DNA of 11,305 nt from JANQTF01 sp036835375 (GTDB lineage Bacteria; Bacteroidota; Bacteroidia; J057). Shown one piece after another: positions 1 to 6,993 of the stretch. Every line of letters starts with the position of its first letter. Position 1 is the stretch's first letter. Made by a program: the position numbers and the translations under genes. A model generated the notes under the pieces. That model saw only the letters and a list, made by a program, of their open reading frames with translations. It had not been told where the DNA came from and ran no database searches. Location of the stretch: positions 1 to 11,305 of the forward strand of contig DAITMB010000148.1 of NCBI GenBank assembly GCA_036835375.1. Direction: 5' to 3'.

Positions 1-143
1 CATTTTTTTTTACACCGAAAAAGGCTTCTTTTTACCAAGTTTTTTTTCTCTTTTTTTTTGTGGAGCTTTAATGTTACGCTTCTGGCGAGGGCGTCTGAGT
101 ATCTCAAACAGCAAGAGAACCTTTACAAATACTTTTAGTGAAA
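1..143. other. T-rich intergenic leader upstream of dnaA
   Basis: This stretch precedes dnaA and contains no convincing gene. It is dominated by T runs on the plus strand (positions 3-11, 41-47 and 51-59). A weak hairpin with six-base arms AAAAAG/CTTTTT and a GCTT loop lies at 18-33; it could be the tail of a terminator for a gene to the left, but the stem is almost all A:T. I found no complete DnaA box (TTATNCACA); the nearest is TGTGGAGCT at 60-68, which matches only partly. The dnaA promoter presumably lies here, but no -33/-7 pair with acceptable spacing was found. Confidence 0.5.
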
Positions 144-1580
144 ATGATGGCAGCGAACTACGTTGACACTTGGGAAGCTTGTCTTCATGTGATCAGGAGA
201 GAGATCGCGCCGCAGAGTTTTGATACCTGGTTTAAGCCTATCAAACCCTTGCGTCTCGAAAATCACATTTTGACCATAGAAGTCCCAAGCCAATTCTTTT
301 ATGAATGGCTGGAAGAGCACTACGTGCCCCTATTAAAGCAAGCCATCATCCAGACCATGGGTGAGCAAGGGCGGCTTGAGTATTCCATTGTCATCGACAG
401 CAACCAGCCAGGTACTCCTTCTACCGTGCGTATCCCAGCTTCTTCGTCTGGAGGCGGATCCATTACTCAGATCAATAATCAAGTCAAGAATTCCGGAGTC
501 ATCCCGAACCCCTTCGTGATTCCTGGTATTCGACAATTTGAAGTGGAGTCCAATCTCAACTCCAACTATACCTTCGATAATTTTATCGAAGGTGACTGCA
601 ACCGGCTTGCGCGATCTGCTGGCTATGCCGTGGCCGAAAAACCTGGAGTGACCGCCTACAATCCGCTCTTTGTCTATAGCGGTGTCGGACTCGGCAAAAC
701 GCATTTACTCCAAGCGATTGGCAATCAAATCAAAGCCAACACGCCACGAAGGGCTGTGTTGTACGTTTCTTCCGAGCGATTCATCAACCAATTCATAGAA
801 GCTGTCCGCAAAAGCACGGTCAATGATTTCATGAATTTTTACCAGATGATCGACGTCCTGCTGGTAGATGATATCCAATTTTTGGCTGGGAAAGAAAAGA
901 CCCAAGAAAACTTCTTTCACGTGTTTAACCACTTGAGGCAGTCCGGTAAGCAGATCGTGTTGGCCTCTGATCGCTCACCTAACGACATCGAAGGCATGGA
1001 GGAGCGCTTGCTCTCTCGATTTAAGTGGGGGCTTAGCGCTTGCTTGGCCGCGCCTGACTACGATACGCGGAAGCAGATCTTGATGAGCAAAATGTACCAC
1101 AACGGGGTCGAGCTTCCTCAAGACGTGGTAGAGTACATTGCCCACAACATCAACTCCAACATTCGAGAGCTCGAAGGTGCTTTGATTTCCTTGCTCGCGC
1201 AAAGTTCCCTTAACCGCAAAGACGTCAACATGGAGCTTGCCATGTCGTTGGTCAAGGTCTTCGTCAGCTCCTTCACCAAGGAGATCACCATCGACTCCAT
1301 CCAGGAGATTGTCAGCAGCCACATGGAGGTGGACATCGAACTGATGAAGAGCAAGACCCGTAGGCGAGACATCGTGCAAGCCCGCCAAATCGCCATGTTT
1401 TTTGCTAAGGAAATGACACGAAATTCGCTCAAAGCCATTGGCAGCCACTTTGGAGGTCGTGACCACAGCACCGTCATTCACGCCCTTCAAACTGTCGGCG
1501 ACCTCATTGAAACTGATCGAATTTTTAAGCAAAATGTGTCGGAGATCCGAAACCGGATTTCGAGAGAACTCGGAGAGTAA
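144..1580 (+). CDS. dnaA: Chromosomal replication initiator protein DnaA
   Basis: DnaA binds DnaA boxes at oriC, melts the origin and loads the replicative helicase in the cytoplasm. From the ATG at 144 the product has 478 residues, normal for the family. Domain I is residues 1 to about 85, with the typical W-x-x-C-L start and the TWFKPI motif. A short linker rich in Ser, Gly and Asn follows at about 90-130. The AAA+ domain (about 135-345) has Walker A GVGLGKT with Lys185, Walker B LLVDD with Asp242-Asp243, the arginine-finger segment LLSRFKWGL (Arg292) and the sensor-2 segment NIRELEGA. C-terminal domain IV carries the DnaA-box recognition signature RDHSTVIH at 439-446. A GTG at 138 and a second ATG at 147 are alternative starts; 144 is chosen as the first ATG. 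All key residues are intact. The neighbours are not replication genes. Confidence 0.97.
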   Translation: MMAANYVDTWEACLHVIRREIAPQSFDTWFKPIKPLRLENHILTIEVPSQFFYEWLEEHYVPLLKQAIIQTMGEQGRLEYSIVIDSNQPGTPSTVRIPASSSGGGSITQINNQVKNSGVIPNPFVIPGIRQFEVESNLNSNYTFDNFIEGDCNRLARSAGYAVAEKPGVTAYNPLFVYSGVGLGKTHLLQAIGNQIKANTPRRAVLYVSSERFINQFIEAVRKSTVNDFMNFYQMIDVLLVDDIQFLAGKEKTQENFFHVFNHLRQSGKQIVLASDRSPNDIEGMEERLLSRFKWGLSACLAAPDYDTRKQILMSKMYHNGVELPQDVVEYIAHNINSNIRELEGALISLLAQSSLNRKDVNMELAMSLVKVFVSSFTKEITIDSIQEIVSSHMEVDIELMKSKTRRRDIVQARQIAMFFAKEMTRNSLKAIGSHFGGRDHSTVIHALQTVGDLIETDRIFKQNVSEIRNRISRELGE

Positions 1581-1670
1581 AATCGCTCACGATGTAGGGT
1601 GTCAGGCGAGGGGAGGGCTCCGTGAGCAGATCACGCTTGGGTAGCTGTCGGTAGTTTCTTACCTTAAAGG

Positions 1671-1689
1671 GGTGATCACCTTACTTTTG
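1671..1689 (+). promoter_or_regulatory. Candidate promoter -7 box with adjacent palindrome
   Basis: TACTTTTG at 1682-1689 matches the Bacteroidota -7 consensus TAnnTTTG exactly and lies 47 bases before the small lipoprotein start. The perfect 10-base palindrome GGTGATCACC (1671-1680) sits directly upstream of it and could be an operator. A clear -33 TTTG is missing: only TTTCTT at 1655-1660 lies at about the right distance. Seven-base arms GCTCACG (1585-1591) and CGTGAGC (1621-1627) in the same gap could form a long-loop hairpin after dnaA, but this is not convincing as a terminator. Confidence 0.35.
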
Positions 1690-1736
1690 CAGAACTTTCC
1701 AAAGTGGACCGCCTGTACCTTCTCAATGCATTTCTC

Positions 1737-1904
1737 ATGAAGCGATTTCTCCGACCAACTGCTTATCTGCTGATCTTGGCCTTGGGAGGCTCCATGGCCT
1801 TGAGTTCTTGCCGATTGATCAAAGGAGACCCCCGCAAGAACTGCAATCACCCCAAGCACGGCGAGTACATGAAGGAGCAGCGAACGAAAAACATGAAGCG
1901 TTGA
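1737..1904 (+). CDS. Small lipoprotein, function unknown
   Basis: This 55-residue protein begins with a lipoprotein signal peptide: basic start MKRFLRP, a hydrophobic stretch at about 8-22, then the lipobox LSSC with the lipidated Cys at residue 25. The mature part is only 31 residues, very rich in Lys and Arg, with CNHPKHGEYM in the middle and a second Cys at residue 36. It is predicted to be anchored in a membrane, facing the periplasm or the surface. An in-frame GTG at 1704 would add 11 residues before the signal peptide and is unlikely to be the start. The gene lies between dnaA and a strong terminator and is probably its own transcription unit. I do not recognise a family with an assigned function. 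The coding call rests on the well-formed signal peptide and lipobox and on the downstream terminator. Confidence 0.72.
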   Translation: MKRFLRPTAYLLILALGGSMALSSCRLIKGDPRKNCNHPKHGEYMKEQRTKNMKR

Positions 1905-1949
1905 GGAGTAGCTCCTTCGAGTCCAAAGACCCGCTGTATTACGCGACAA

Positions 1950-1977
1950 AAAATGCCGACCTCGTGGTCGGCATTTT
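1950..1977. terminator. Bidirectional rho-independent terminator
   Basis: A perfect 12-base-pair stem has arms AAAATGCCGACC (1950-1961) and GGTCGGCATTTT (1966-1977) around the four-base loop TCGT. The GC core is flanked by A residues on the left (1948-1953) and T residues on the right (1974-1977), so a U-tract would follow the stem on either strand. It lies 46 bases past the small lipoprotein gene and 53 bases past the end of the minus-strand hydrolase gene, as expected for a terminator shared by convergent genes. Confidence 0.9.
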
Positions 1978-2030
1978 GATTATCAGAAGTTTTTGATCCG
2001 TAAAAACGGGTGCTTATGGATCAGGAAGGT

Positions 2031-3647
2031 TTATTCTACCACAATCCGCTGAGTGAACTGCCCCTCGCCAGCCTGTACGCGAAGTACATAGATCCCTTGA
2101 GGGAGGCTCGAGACGTTCATTTCAACGTGTGACGTACGGAGATTTGCCTGTGACCGAACCATGCGACCGGTGAGGTCATAAAGCGTCACTTGCGTAATGG
2201 GCCGTGCGGCGTCTTGGGTCTCTACTGTCAGGAGGCCTTGGACAGGGTTAGGATACACGCGGAGATTTTCGCGGAGCACATCGTCTTCGATAGAATTGAA
2301 TGGGCCTATCTCCAGCACCAGCGCCATGCGTGGGCAGAGATACTGCATCACTGTGTCAATGAACAGCTTGGATCGCTCAGCACTATTCAGGTTGCCGCGC
2401 AAGGCAGCACAGTTGGCTTCCGTACCCGTGATTGGATTGCCGGGCTGTCCATTCAAAAAGTCCCAAGTAGCGATAAAAGCCGCTGGACTATACCAGTTCC
2501 ATGGACCAGCATCAGGATCTCCTGAGCTGATGGGGTAGCCAGGGATTGAGGTTACACACTGGGTATCGGGGCGAGCTGGTAGAGCATTGAATGCATAGAG
2601 GCCCTCAAGGGTGCTATTGGTACTTTGAGAAACAGGGTCATCAAAATTTGCATCAATGAAGATTTGATTGTTGCCGAATCCATTCGCTTTGGTCAGCACA
2701 CGCAAACCTCCTGCGGCATCTGGGATAACAATGTCGCCAGTGGTAGGCACGATGACGTTGCCTACATCATAGGGTGCAAACACGTCCTGCGGGCTGTGAA
2801 AAGACACCACGGGCATGTCTCCATCTTCAATCCAAGACTCATCACCCAAAGCTCCCCCCATGTGAAAGACCATGTTGAAATCTGAGCTATAGGAGGGATG
2901 ATTGCCGATGTTGAATAAGATACTGATTGGATTACCAGCTGTATCAAGCGCAGGTAAAAACGTGGTATCAGATCCCTCGTAATTCCCGAAAATAGCCGGT
3001 ATCACATAAGGCTGGGGAGGGGTAGTATTGAGGTTGATAAACTTGAGGAGGTTGATCTCTTCCGGCTTATCGAGGTAGGCAGCTCCCAGTGAAATGTAAC
3101 CACCTGTGCCCATGCCACCGACGACGATCTTCGTCTCATCAATTCCGAAAGGGTTGAGGTCTTCTGCTACACTCTTGCGCAAGTATCGAATGACCGTGCG
3201 GGCATCCTGGATACCGCGGTAAGCGGCTTGGAGTAGCGTGCTTCTGCGCACATCATCTGTAGCAGTCGGAAGGGGGTTCCAGCCGAGACGGTATTCGAAG
3301 GATACTGCTACATACCCTCTGAGGGCTAGTTGCCTGCACATTTCCACATTAGCGCTATCGACTTTGGTACCAAAAGGGCCACCGTTGAACACGATTGGCA
3401 GAAAGTTTCCGGTGTGTGCGACCAAGACAACTGGGCGTAGGTCTAGGTTATCTCCTGTAGGCTCATAGACATCCATTTTCAAAATTAACGGACTCGGGGC
3501 TCCAGTCAATACGCTGATGTTGGTTGCGTATTCCACATTAGAAGTGACGGTGACTTCGGTAAACACAGGATCAAGAAATCTTACTTGAGCATTCAGCATC
3601 GCGACGCTCATCAAGAATGGGATGAGTAACGTGGTAATCTTTTTCAT
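2031..3647 (-). CDS. Secreted alpha/beta-hydrolase-like protein with T9SS sorting domain; nucleophile serine replaced
   Basis: The 538-residue product starts at the ATG at 3647, which gives a clean signal peptide (MKKITTLLIP..., probable cleavage after LNA at residue 20). An upstream in-frame ATG at 3758 would place 37 extra residues before it and is rejected. Residues about 55-300 look like an alpha/beta hydrolase of the carboxylesterase/feruloyl-esterase type: strand RPVVLVAHTG, then GYVAVSFEYRLGW, then the helix DARTVIRYLR and the elbow segment VVGGMGTGG (176-183). In the elbow the usual G-x-S-x-G reads G-M-G-T-G, so the nucleophile position (residue 180) is Gly, codon GGC. HSPQD (284-288) sits where the acid Asp is expected. 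Residues about 462-538 (YPNP..., LYDLTGR, LPQGIYVLRV) form a type A Por-secretion tail, so the protein should cross the outer membrane by the type IX system and be released or anchored at the surface. It shares strand with the receptor upstream but is separated by 255 bases. The substrate is unknown, and activity is doubtful unless another residue serves as nucleophile. Confidence 0.85.
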   Translation of the reverse strand: MKKITTLLIPFLMSVAMLNAQVRFLDPVFTEVTVTSNVEYATNISVLTGAPSPLILKMDVYEPTGDNLDLRPVVLVAHTGNFLPIVFNGGPFGTKVDSANVEMCRQLALRGYVAVSFEYRLGWNPLPTATDDVRRSTLLQAAYRGIQDARTVIRYLRKSVAEDLNPFGIDETKIVVGGMGTGGYISLGAAYLDKPEEINLLKFINLNTTPPQPYVIPAIFGNYEGSDTTFLPALDTAGNPISILFNIGNHPSYSSDFNMVFHMGGALGDESWIEDGDMPVVSFHSPQDVFAPYDVGNVIVPTTGDIVIPDAAGGLRVLTKANGFGNNQIFIDANFDDPVSQSTNSTLEGLYAFNALPARPDTQCVTSIPGYPISSGDPDAGPWNWYSPAAFIATWDFLNGQPGNPITGTEANCAALRGNLNSAERSKLFIDTVMQYLCPRMALVLEIGPFNSIEDDVLRENLRVYPNPVQGLLTVETQDAARPITQVTLYDLTGRMVRSQANLRTSHVEMNVSSLPQGIYVLRVQAGEGQFTQRIVVE

Positions 3648-3902
3648 TTTGAGTTCAATTTGGTTGAAGACGTAAGAAGTGAAAGGGAAAACTGAGAATA
3701 GAGATCGTACCGACGAATCTAAAGGCGCAAGTAGCTTCCTGCCTGACACAGAAAACACTCGGTATTTTTATTCTTTCAAACGATTCTCTGGTGAGAAAAA
3801 AGTGATGAGTGAATTGAAAAGGCAAAAGTTTTATGGGATTCATTCGAGAATTCCTGCGATCAGTCAACAAGGCGCAAACTTTGCCAAGCAAGGTACCTCC
3901 TA
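3648..3902. other. Intergenic gap between receptor and hydrolase genes
   Basis: These 255 bases separate the end of the TonB receptor gene from the hydrolase start, both on the minus strand. I see no convincing gene, no strong terminator hairpin and no exact TAnnTTTG box on the minus strand. Short open frames cross it on both strands but have no family features. The gap is long enough to hold a separate hydrolase promoter, so co-transcription with the receptor is not established. Confidence 0.4.
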
Positions 3903-6767
3903 CTAATCGATATCGAACACTGCCGAGAGATACACTAGGCGACCAATTCTGGGCCCGCCATACACCTGGAATATACGATTGTTGAGGAGATTAGACCCTC
4001 CTAACTTCCAGACGACTTTCACACGGTTGATATCGATTTCTTTGTTGACTTGGGCATCCAGCATGGTGTATCCTGGAACAAATCCTGTGAATTGAGGGGA
4101 TCCTTCAAAAAGAAACCCATCCACCCATTTGTAATTCACCGAGAAACCCAACTTCTCCATGCCAAGCACTGTGATGTTGGTCCCATGCACCCCGAGATTG
4201 AACTTATGCTCGGGCGTGTTGAAGGCTGGAATGATCGGGTCATCGGTCACCGTGTTGAGAATATTCCAGGAATAATTTCCAGAGACTTTGTAGCCGTCGC
4301 TGAAAAAATAGTCCAGCCCGATCGAAAAACCCTGAGTAGTGACAATGTCGGTGGCATTGGCTGATACCCGGTAAGCTTGTACCGTAGTAGGCAGGGCCAA
4401 TCCCGGGCTGAATCGCGTGTCAATTCCGATGTTGTAGCCGATAAAATCCCGATACAGGCTAAAATAGTACGAGGCGTCCACAAACAATTTGTCTTTCAAC
4501 AACACGCCACGATAGCCTAGTTCTACCGACTGCACCCGCTCGGGCTTAATGGGCCCCACATCAAATCTTTCCAGCAGGGTCGTGTCAAGGTTCCCATTAG
4601 AAAAATTGACAAATGACTCCGGAGTTACCAGGTTTTCGACGCCGTTGAGGTTGCCTATCAAAATGGCCTGACCCACATTGTAAAATAGGTACTGGTCGGC
4701 CAGCGTCGGATTTCGGATGGCCGAGGAAAAAGAGATTCGGAGAATGTCGGACTGGCTTTTCTCTTTGAGCAACCACACCGCTGAAAAAGCGGGAGACACC
4801 AGCATCGGGAAATTCTGGTTTTTGTCCACCCGCACAGTCGCATTCAGCTTCAATCGATCTCGGACTAATTTCCTCTCCAAGCCCAGATAAGCGCCTGCTT
4901 CAAAGTTGGTGATGACCCGACGGGTGCTGTCAAAGCGCATCGTGCCATCGGGATTCATCGTCTCAGTGATCGTCAGCGTGTCTTGAAAAATAGTGCCTTC
5001 GGACACAGGTCGGAATTGGCGAATGTTTCCCCCCACAACGACATCCGCCCAACCTGGTTGAAACAGGTACTCTCCGTGCATATGAAACAGTGCCGATCGA
5101 TCTACCAAGAGAGTGCCTTGGCCTTCGTTGAGCGTGCTGCTGGTAATTTCCTGGAACCTTTCCTCAAAAGCCGGCGTGCCAGGCTGAAGATAGTTGACGT
5201 CGGCAATGGCGCGAATCTCTTGATGCCACTTCGTAAGGCTGTCAAGGTTATTACCAAGAATTTCATTGGCGAGATCGTAATCGTAGCCAACCTGGACTGT
5301 ACCGGTGACAGGGTCGAAGATGACTTCTGGTCTTGGAAATCCCTCAAATTCTTGGACTCGCGGCACGATCATGTTTCGGTAATTGTCGCGGTAGTCTCTG
5401 GTCCAATCTCCATCTCGAGGACGATTCTCCTGAAGTCTGACTCCTGTAAAAACGGCATCGTAGGAATCTCCGGCATTTTCATGGGTCATATAAGCCCGGA
5501 TAAATCCCCGATCCTTTCGCTGGAGCTCCAGCCGGTGCTGGAAAAATCGAATGTTGCGGAGACTGTACCGGTTGTCGCCTTGCAAAATGGTCGTTCCGGC
5601 GCCGAAGTTGGACGCGGCAATCAATTCCCAATCTCGACTGACACGATAATGCGCCGCAGCGCCGAGTTTAGCGTTCCATGTGCCATAGTCCACCAAGTCC
5701 TGTTCATTGTAGCCCGTGCGGTGATAAATGCCAAGGCCGGGGTAGGTGATTTGCCCGCTGCGATTGGTATAGTTCCGGGATCCAGGGTTGAGATTTTCGT
5801 CGCCATAGCGATTCACCGCATCGTATCCTCCAGGATTGTTCACGCCTACTCGGAGGGAATCTGCAATGTCCACCTCGTCGAAATTGTCGGCCTCCCAGTC
5901 ATTCACTGTGAGATAGTAGGCGTTGATTTTGAAGGCAAATACTTCTTGGCCGCCTCGACTCCCGAATCCATCGGCATATCGAATCGCGGCCTCACCAAGA
6001 TTTCGCTCTCCCCCTTTGAGCATCACCGAAAGTCCCTGATGTACAAAGGGGCTTTTCGTTTTCATGCTGATCACGCCATTGAAGGCATTGGGTCCGTAGT
6101 AAGCTGAACTTGCGCCTTGGATGATCTCGACCTGCTCCACATCCAGCTCGGAGGCTCCTAGAAAGTTGCCGAGGGAAAAATTGAGTCCGGGTGACTGATT
6201 GTCCACGCCGTCAATGATTTGGAGAGAGCGCACAGGCGCAGCGGAGTTGAAGCCACGCGTGTTGATGACTTTGAATCCAATGCTTCCATTGATATCGACC
6301 CCTTTCATGTTTCCAAGCCCAGCATAAAAACTTTCCGAAGGAGTGGATTTGATGCCATTGATGGTCATGGCCTCCACCGACAAGGCAGACTGCTGTTGCC
6401 GCTCCGATATCCCCACAATCACAACGACATCCGTCTTCACGACGTCTGGCTCCATGATAATTTTGAGCGTAGTGGTAGGGCTGGGGACCGTGACTTGAAG
6501 TGGAAGATGACCAAAATAGGAGACAAGAAGGGTGGCGGGAAAATTCTCAACCAAGAGACCAAAGGAGCCATTTTCACTAGTGTTGGCTCCTTTTCTGGTT
6601 CCTTCCAAAACCACCCGAGCGCCGACAAGGGGCGTTCCGTCCTCGGAGCTAGTGACTATTCCTCGAACATTATTTTCCTGAGAGATTCCCCCTAGTGGTA
6701 GCAAAAGCAGGAGGAAAATTAGAAGCGAAACCTCGAGGATTCGCGGGAGCAAGGTTTTTCCAGTCAT
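3903..6767 (-). CDS. TonB-dependent outer-membrane receptor with N-terminal carboxypeptidase-regulatory-like domain
   Basis: The 954-residue protein is a ligand-gated outer-membrane barrel powered by TonB-ExbB-ExbD. The chosen start at 6767 gives the signal peptide MTGKTLLPRILEV plus a strong Leu-rich core (about residues 10-27). An in-frame ATG at 6836 would add 23 residues and remains possible. Residues about 33-107 form a CarboxypepD-regulatory-like domain (VRGIVTSSEDGTPLVGARV). A TonB-box-like stretch DVVVIVG follows at about 113-119. The plug spans about 125-240, with NTRGFNS, LQIIDGVDNQ and the typical VEQVEIIQGASSAYYGPNAFNGVI. The remainder is a beta barrel of alternating aromatic and polar strands, ending SAVFDID instead of the common terminal aromatic residue. 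No SusD-like partner lies beside it, so a SusCD glycan system is unlikely. It is divergent from the metal-import operon, which makes metal or metal-chelate uptake a reasonable but unproven guess. Confidence 0.93.
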   Translation of the reverse strand: MTGKTLLPRILEVSLLIFLLLLLPLGGISQENNVRGIVTSSEDGTPLVGARVVLEGTRKGANTSENGSFGLLVENFPATLLVSYFGHLPLQVTVPSPTTTLKIIMEPDVVKTDVVVIVGISERQQQSALSVEAMTINGIKSTPSESFYAGLGNMKGVDINGSIGFKVINTRGFNSAAPVRSLQIIDGVDNQSPGLNFSLGNFLGASELDVEQVEIIQGASSAYYGPNAFNGVISMKTKSPFVHQGLSVMLKGGERNLGEAAIRYADGFGSRGGQEVFAFKINAYYLTVNDWEADNFDEVDIADSLRVGVNNPGGYDAVNRYGDENLNPGSRNYTNRSGQITYPGLGIYHRTGYNEQDLVDYGTWNAKLGAAAHYRVSRDWELIAASNFGAGTTILQGDNRYSLRNIRFFQHRLELQRKDRGFIRAYMTHENAGDSYDAVFTGVRLQENRPRDGDWTRDYRDNYRNMIVPRVQEFEGFPRPEVIFDPVTGTVQVGYDYDLANEILGNNLDSLTKWHQEIRAIADVNYLQPGTPAFEERFQEITSSTLNEGQGTLLVDRSALFHMHGEYLFQPGWADVVVGGNIRQFRPVSEGTIFQDTLTITETMNPDGTMRFDSTRRVITNFEAGAYLGLERKLVRDRLKLNATVRVDKNQNFPMLVSPAFSAVWLLKEKSQSDILRISFSSAIRNPTLADQYLFYNVGQAILIGNLNGVENLVTPESFVNFSNGNLDTTLLERFDVGPIKPERVQSVELGYRGVLLKDKLFVDASYYFSLYRDFIGYNIGIDTRFSPGLALPTTVQAYRVSANATDIVTTQGFSIGLDYFFSDGYKVSGNYSWNILNTVTDDPIIPAFNTPEHKFNLGVHGTNITVLGMEKLGFSVNYKWVDGFLFEGSPQFTGFVPGYTMLDAQVNKEIDINRVKVVWKLGGSNLLNNRIFQVYGGPRIGRLVYLSAVFDID

Positions 6768-6854
6768 AAGTAGTAGTGTAGTGGTATAACTGCTGAATAA
6801 GAATAAGGAATTCCGGATCAAAAAACGAATAATCATTCAATCTACAGCAGACAT

Positions 6855-6919
6855 CTCACAGCTTCTCCTCTCCCGCCTCTCCTCTCAAAATCTCGCTTTT
6901 CAAAATCTCCTGTCTCCCA
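6855..6919. repeat. Polypyrimidine tract with a 10-base direct repeat
   Basis: The gap between the receptor and the metal operon contains a stretch that is mostly C and T on the plus strand, hence G and A on the receptor's strand. TCAAAATCTC occurs twice, at 6885-6894 and 6900-6909, with starts 15 bases apart. It lies upstream of the receptor start and could be receptor leader or regulator-binding sequence. No exact minus-strand -7 box was found nearby. The role is unknown. Confidence 0.4.
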
Positions 6920-6934
6920 AAAATCAGCACCAAG

Positions 6935-6967
6935 TATTTGCCAGATCAGTTATAATGTTTAGTTTTG
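6935..6967 (+). promoter_or_regulatory. Bacteroidota-type promoter of the metal-import operon
   Basis: TTTG at 6937-6940 serves as the -33 element and TAGTTTTG at 6960-6967 matches the -7 consensus TAnnTTTG at every defined base. The 19-base spacing is typical for the Bacteroidota housekeeping sigma factor. Transcription would start about 6971-6975, leaving a leader of only about 20 bases before the ATG at 6994. The -7 box lies inside the inverted repeat at 6955-6976. Confidence 0.72.
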
Positions 6968-6976
6968 TCTAAACAT
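6955..6976. promoter_or_regulatory. Inverted-repeat candidate operator for the DtxR/MntR-type repressor
   Basis: Perfect eight-base arms ATGTTTAG (6955-6962) and CTAAACAT (6969-6976) flank the six-base spacer TTTTGT, giving a 22-base element. The size and AT-rich half-sites fit operators of DtxR/MntR-family dimers. It covers the -7 box and probable transcription start, so a bound dimer should block RNA polymerase. The only DNA-binding domain encoded by this operon is the DtxR-like domain of its second gene, making autorepression the simplest reading. Assignment to that protein is inference. Confidence 0.65.
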
Positions 6977-6993
6977 ATTTTTAGCACTGTCTC

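Noticed and set aside
1..143. Possible oriC next to dnaA, given the T-rich tracts
   Set aside because: No complete DnaA box was found here or in the 1581-1736 gap, and many Bacteroidota origins are not beside dnaA.
975..1532. A 185-codon open frame antisense to dnaA
   Set aside because: It mirrors conserved DnaA codons in the opposite strand and shows no independent coding signal.
3679..3906. A 75-codon plus-strand open frame between the two minus-strand genes
   Set aside because: It has no signal peptide, motif or supporting promoter, and it overlaps the receptor's 3' end only by chance.
4983..6107. A 374-codon open frame on the plus strand, antisense to the TonB receptor
   Set aside because: The translation has no domain or signal features and lies wholly inside a well-supported receptor gene on the other strand.
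6969..6983. Minus-strand TATGTTTA in the operator as a -7 box for the receptor
   Set aside because: The last base does not fit TAnnTTTG and no TTTG or TTG lies at a suitable distance upstream on that strand.
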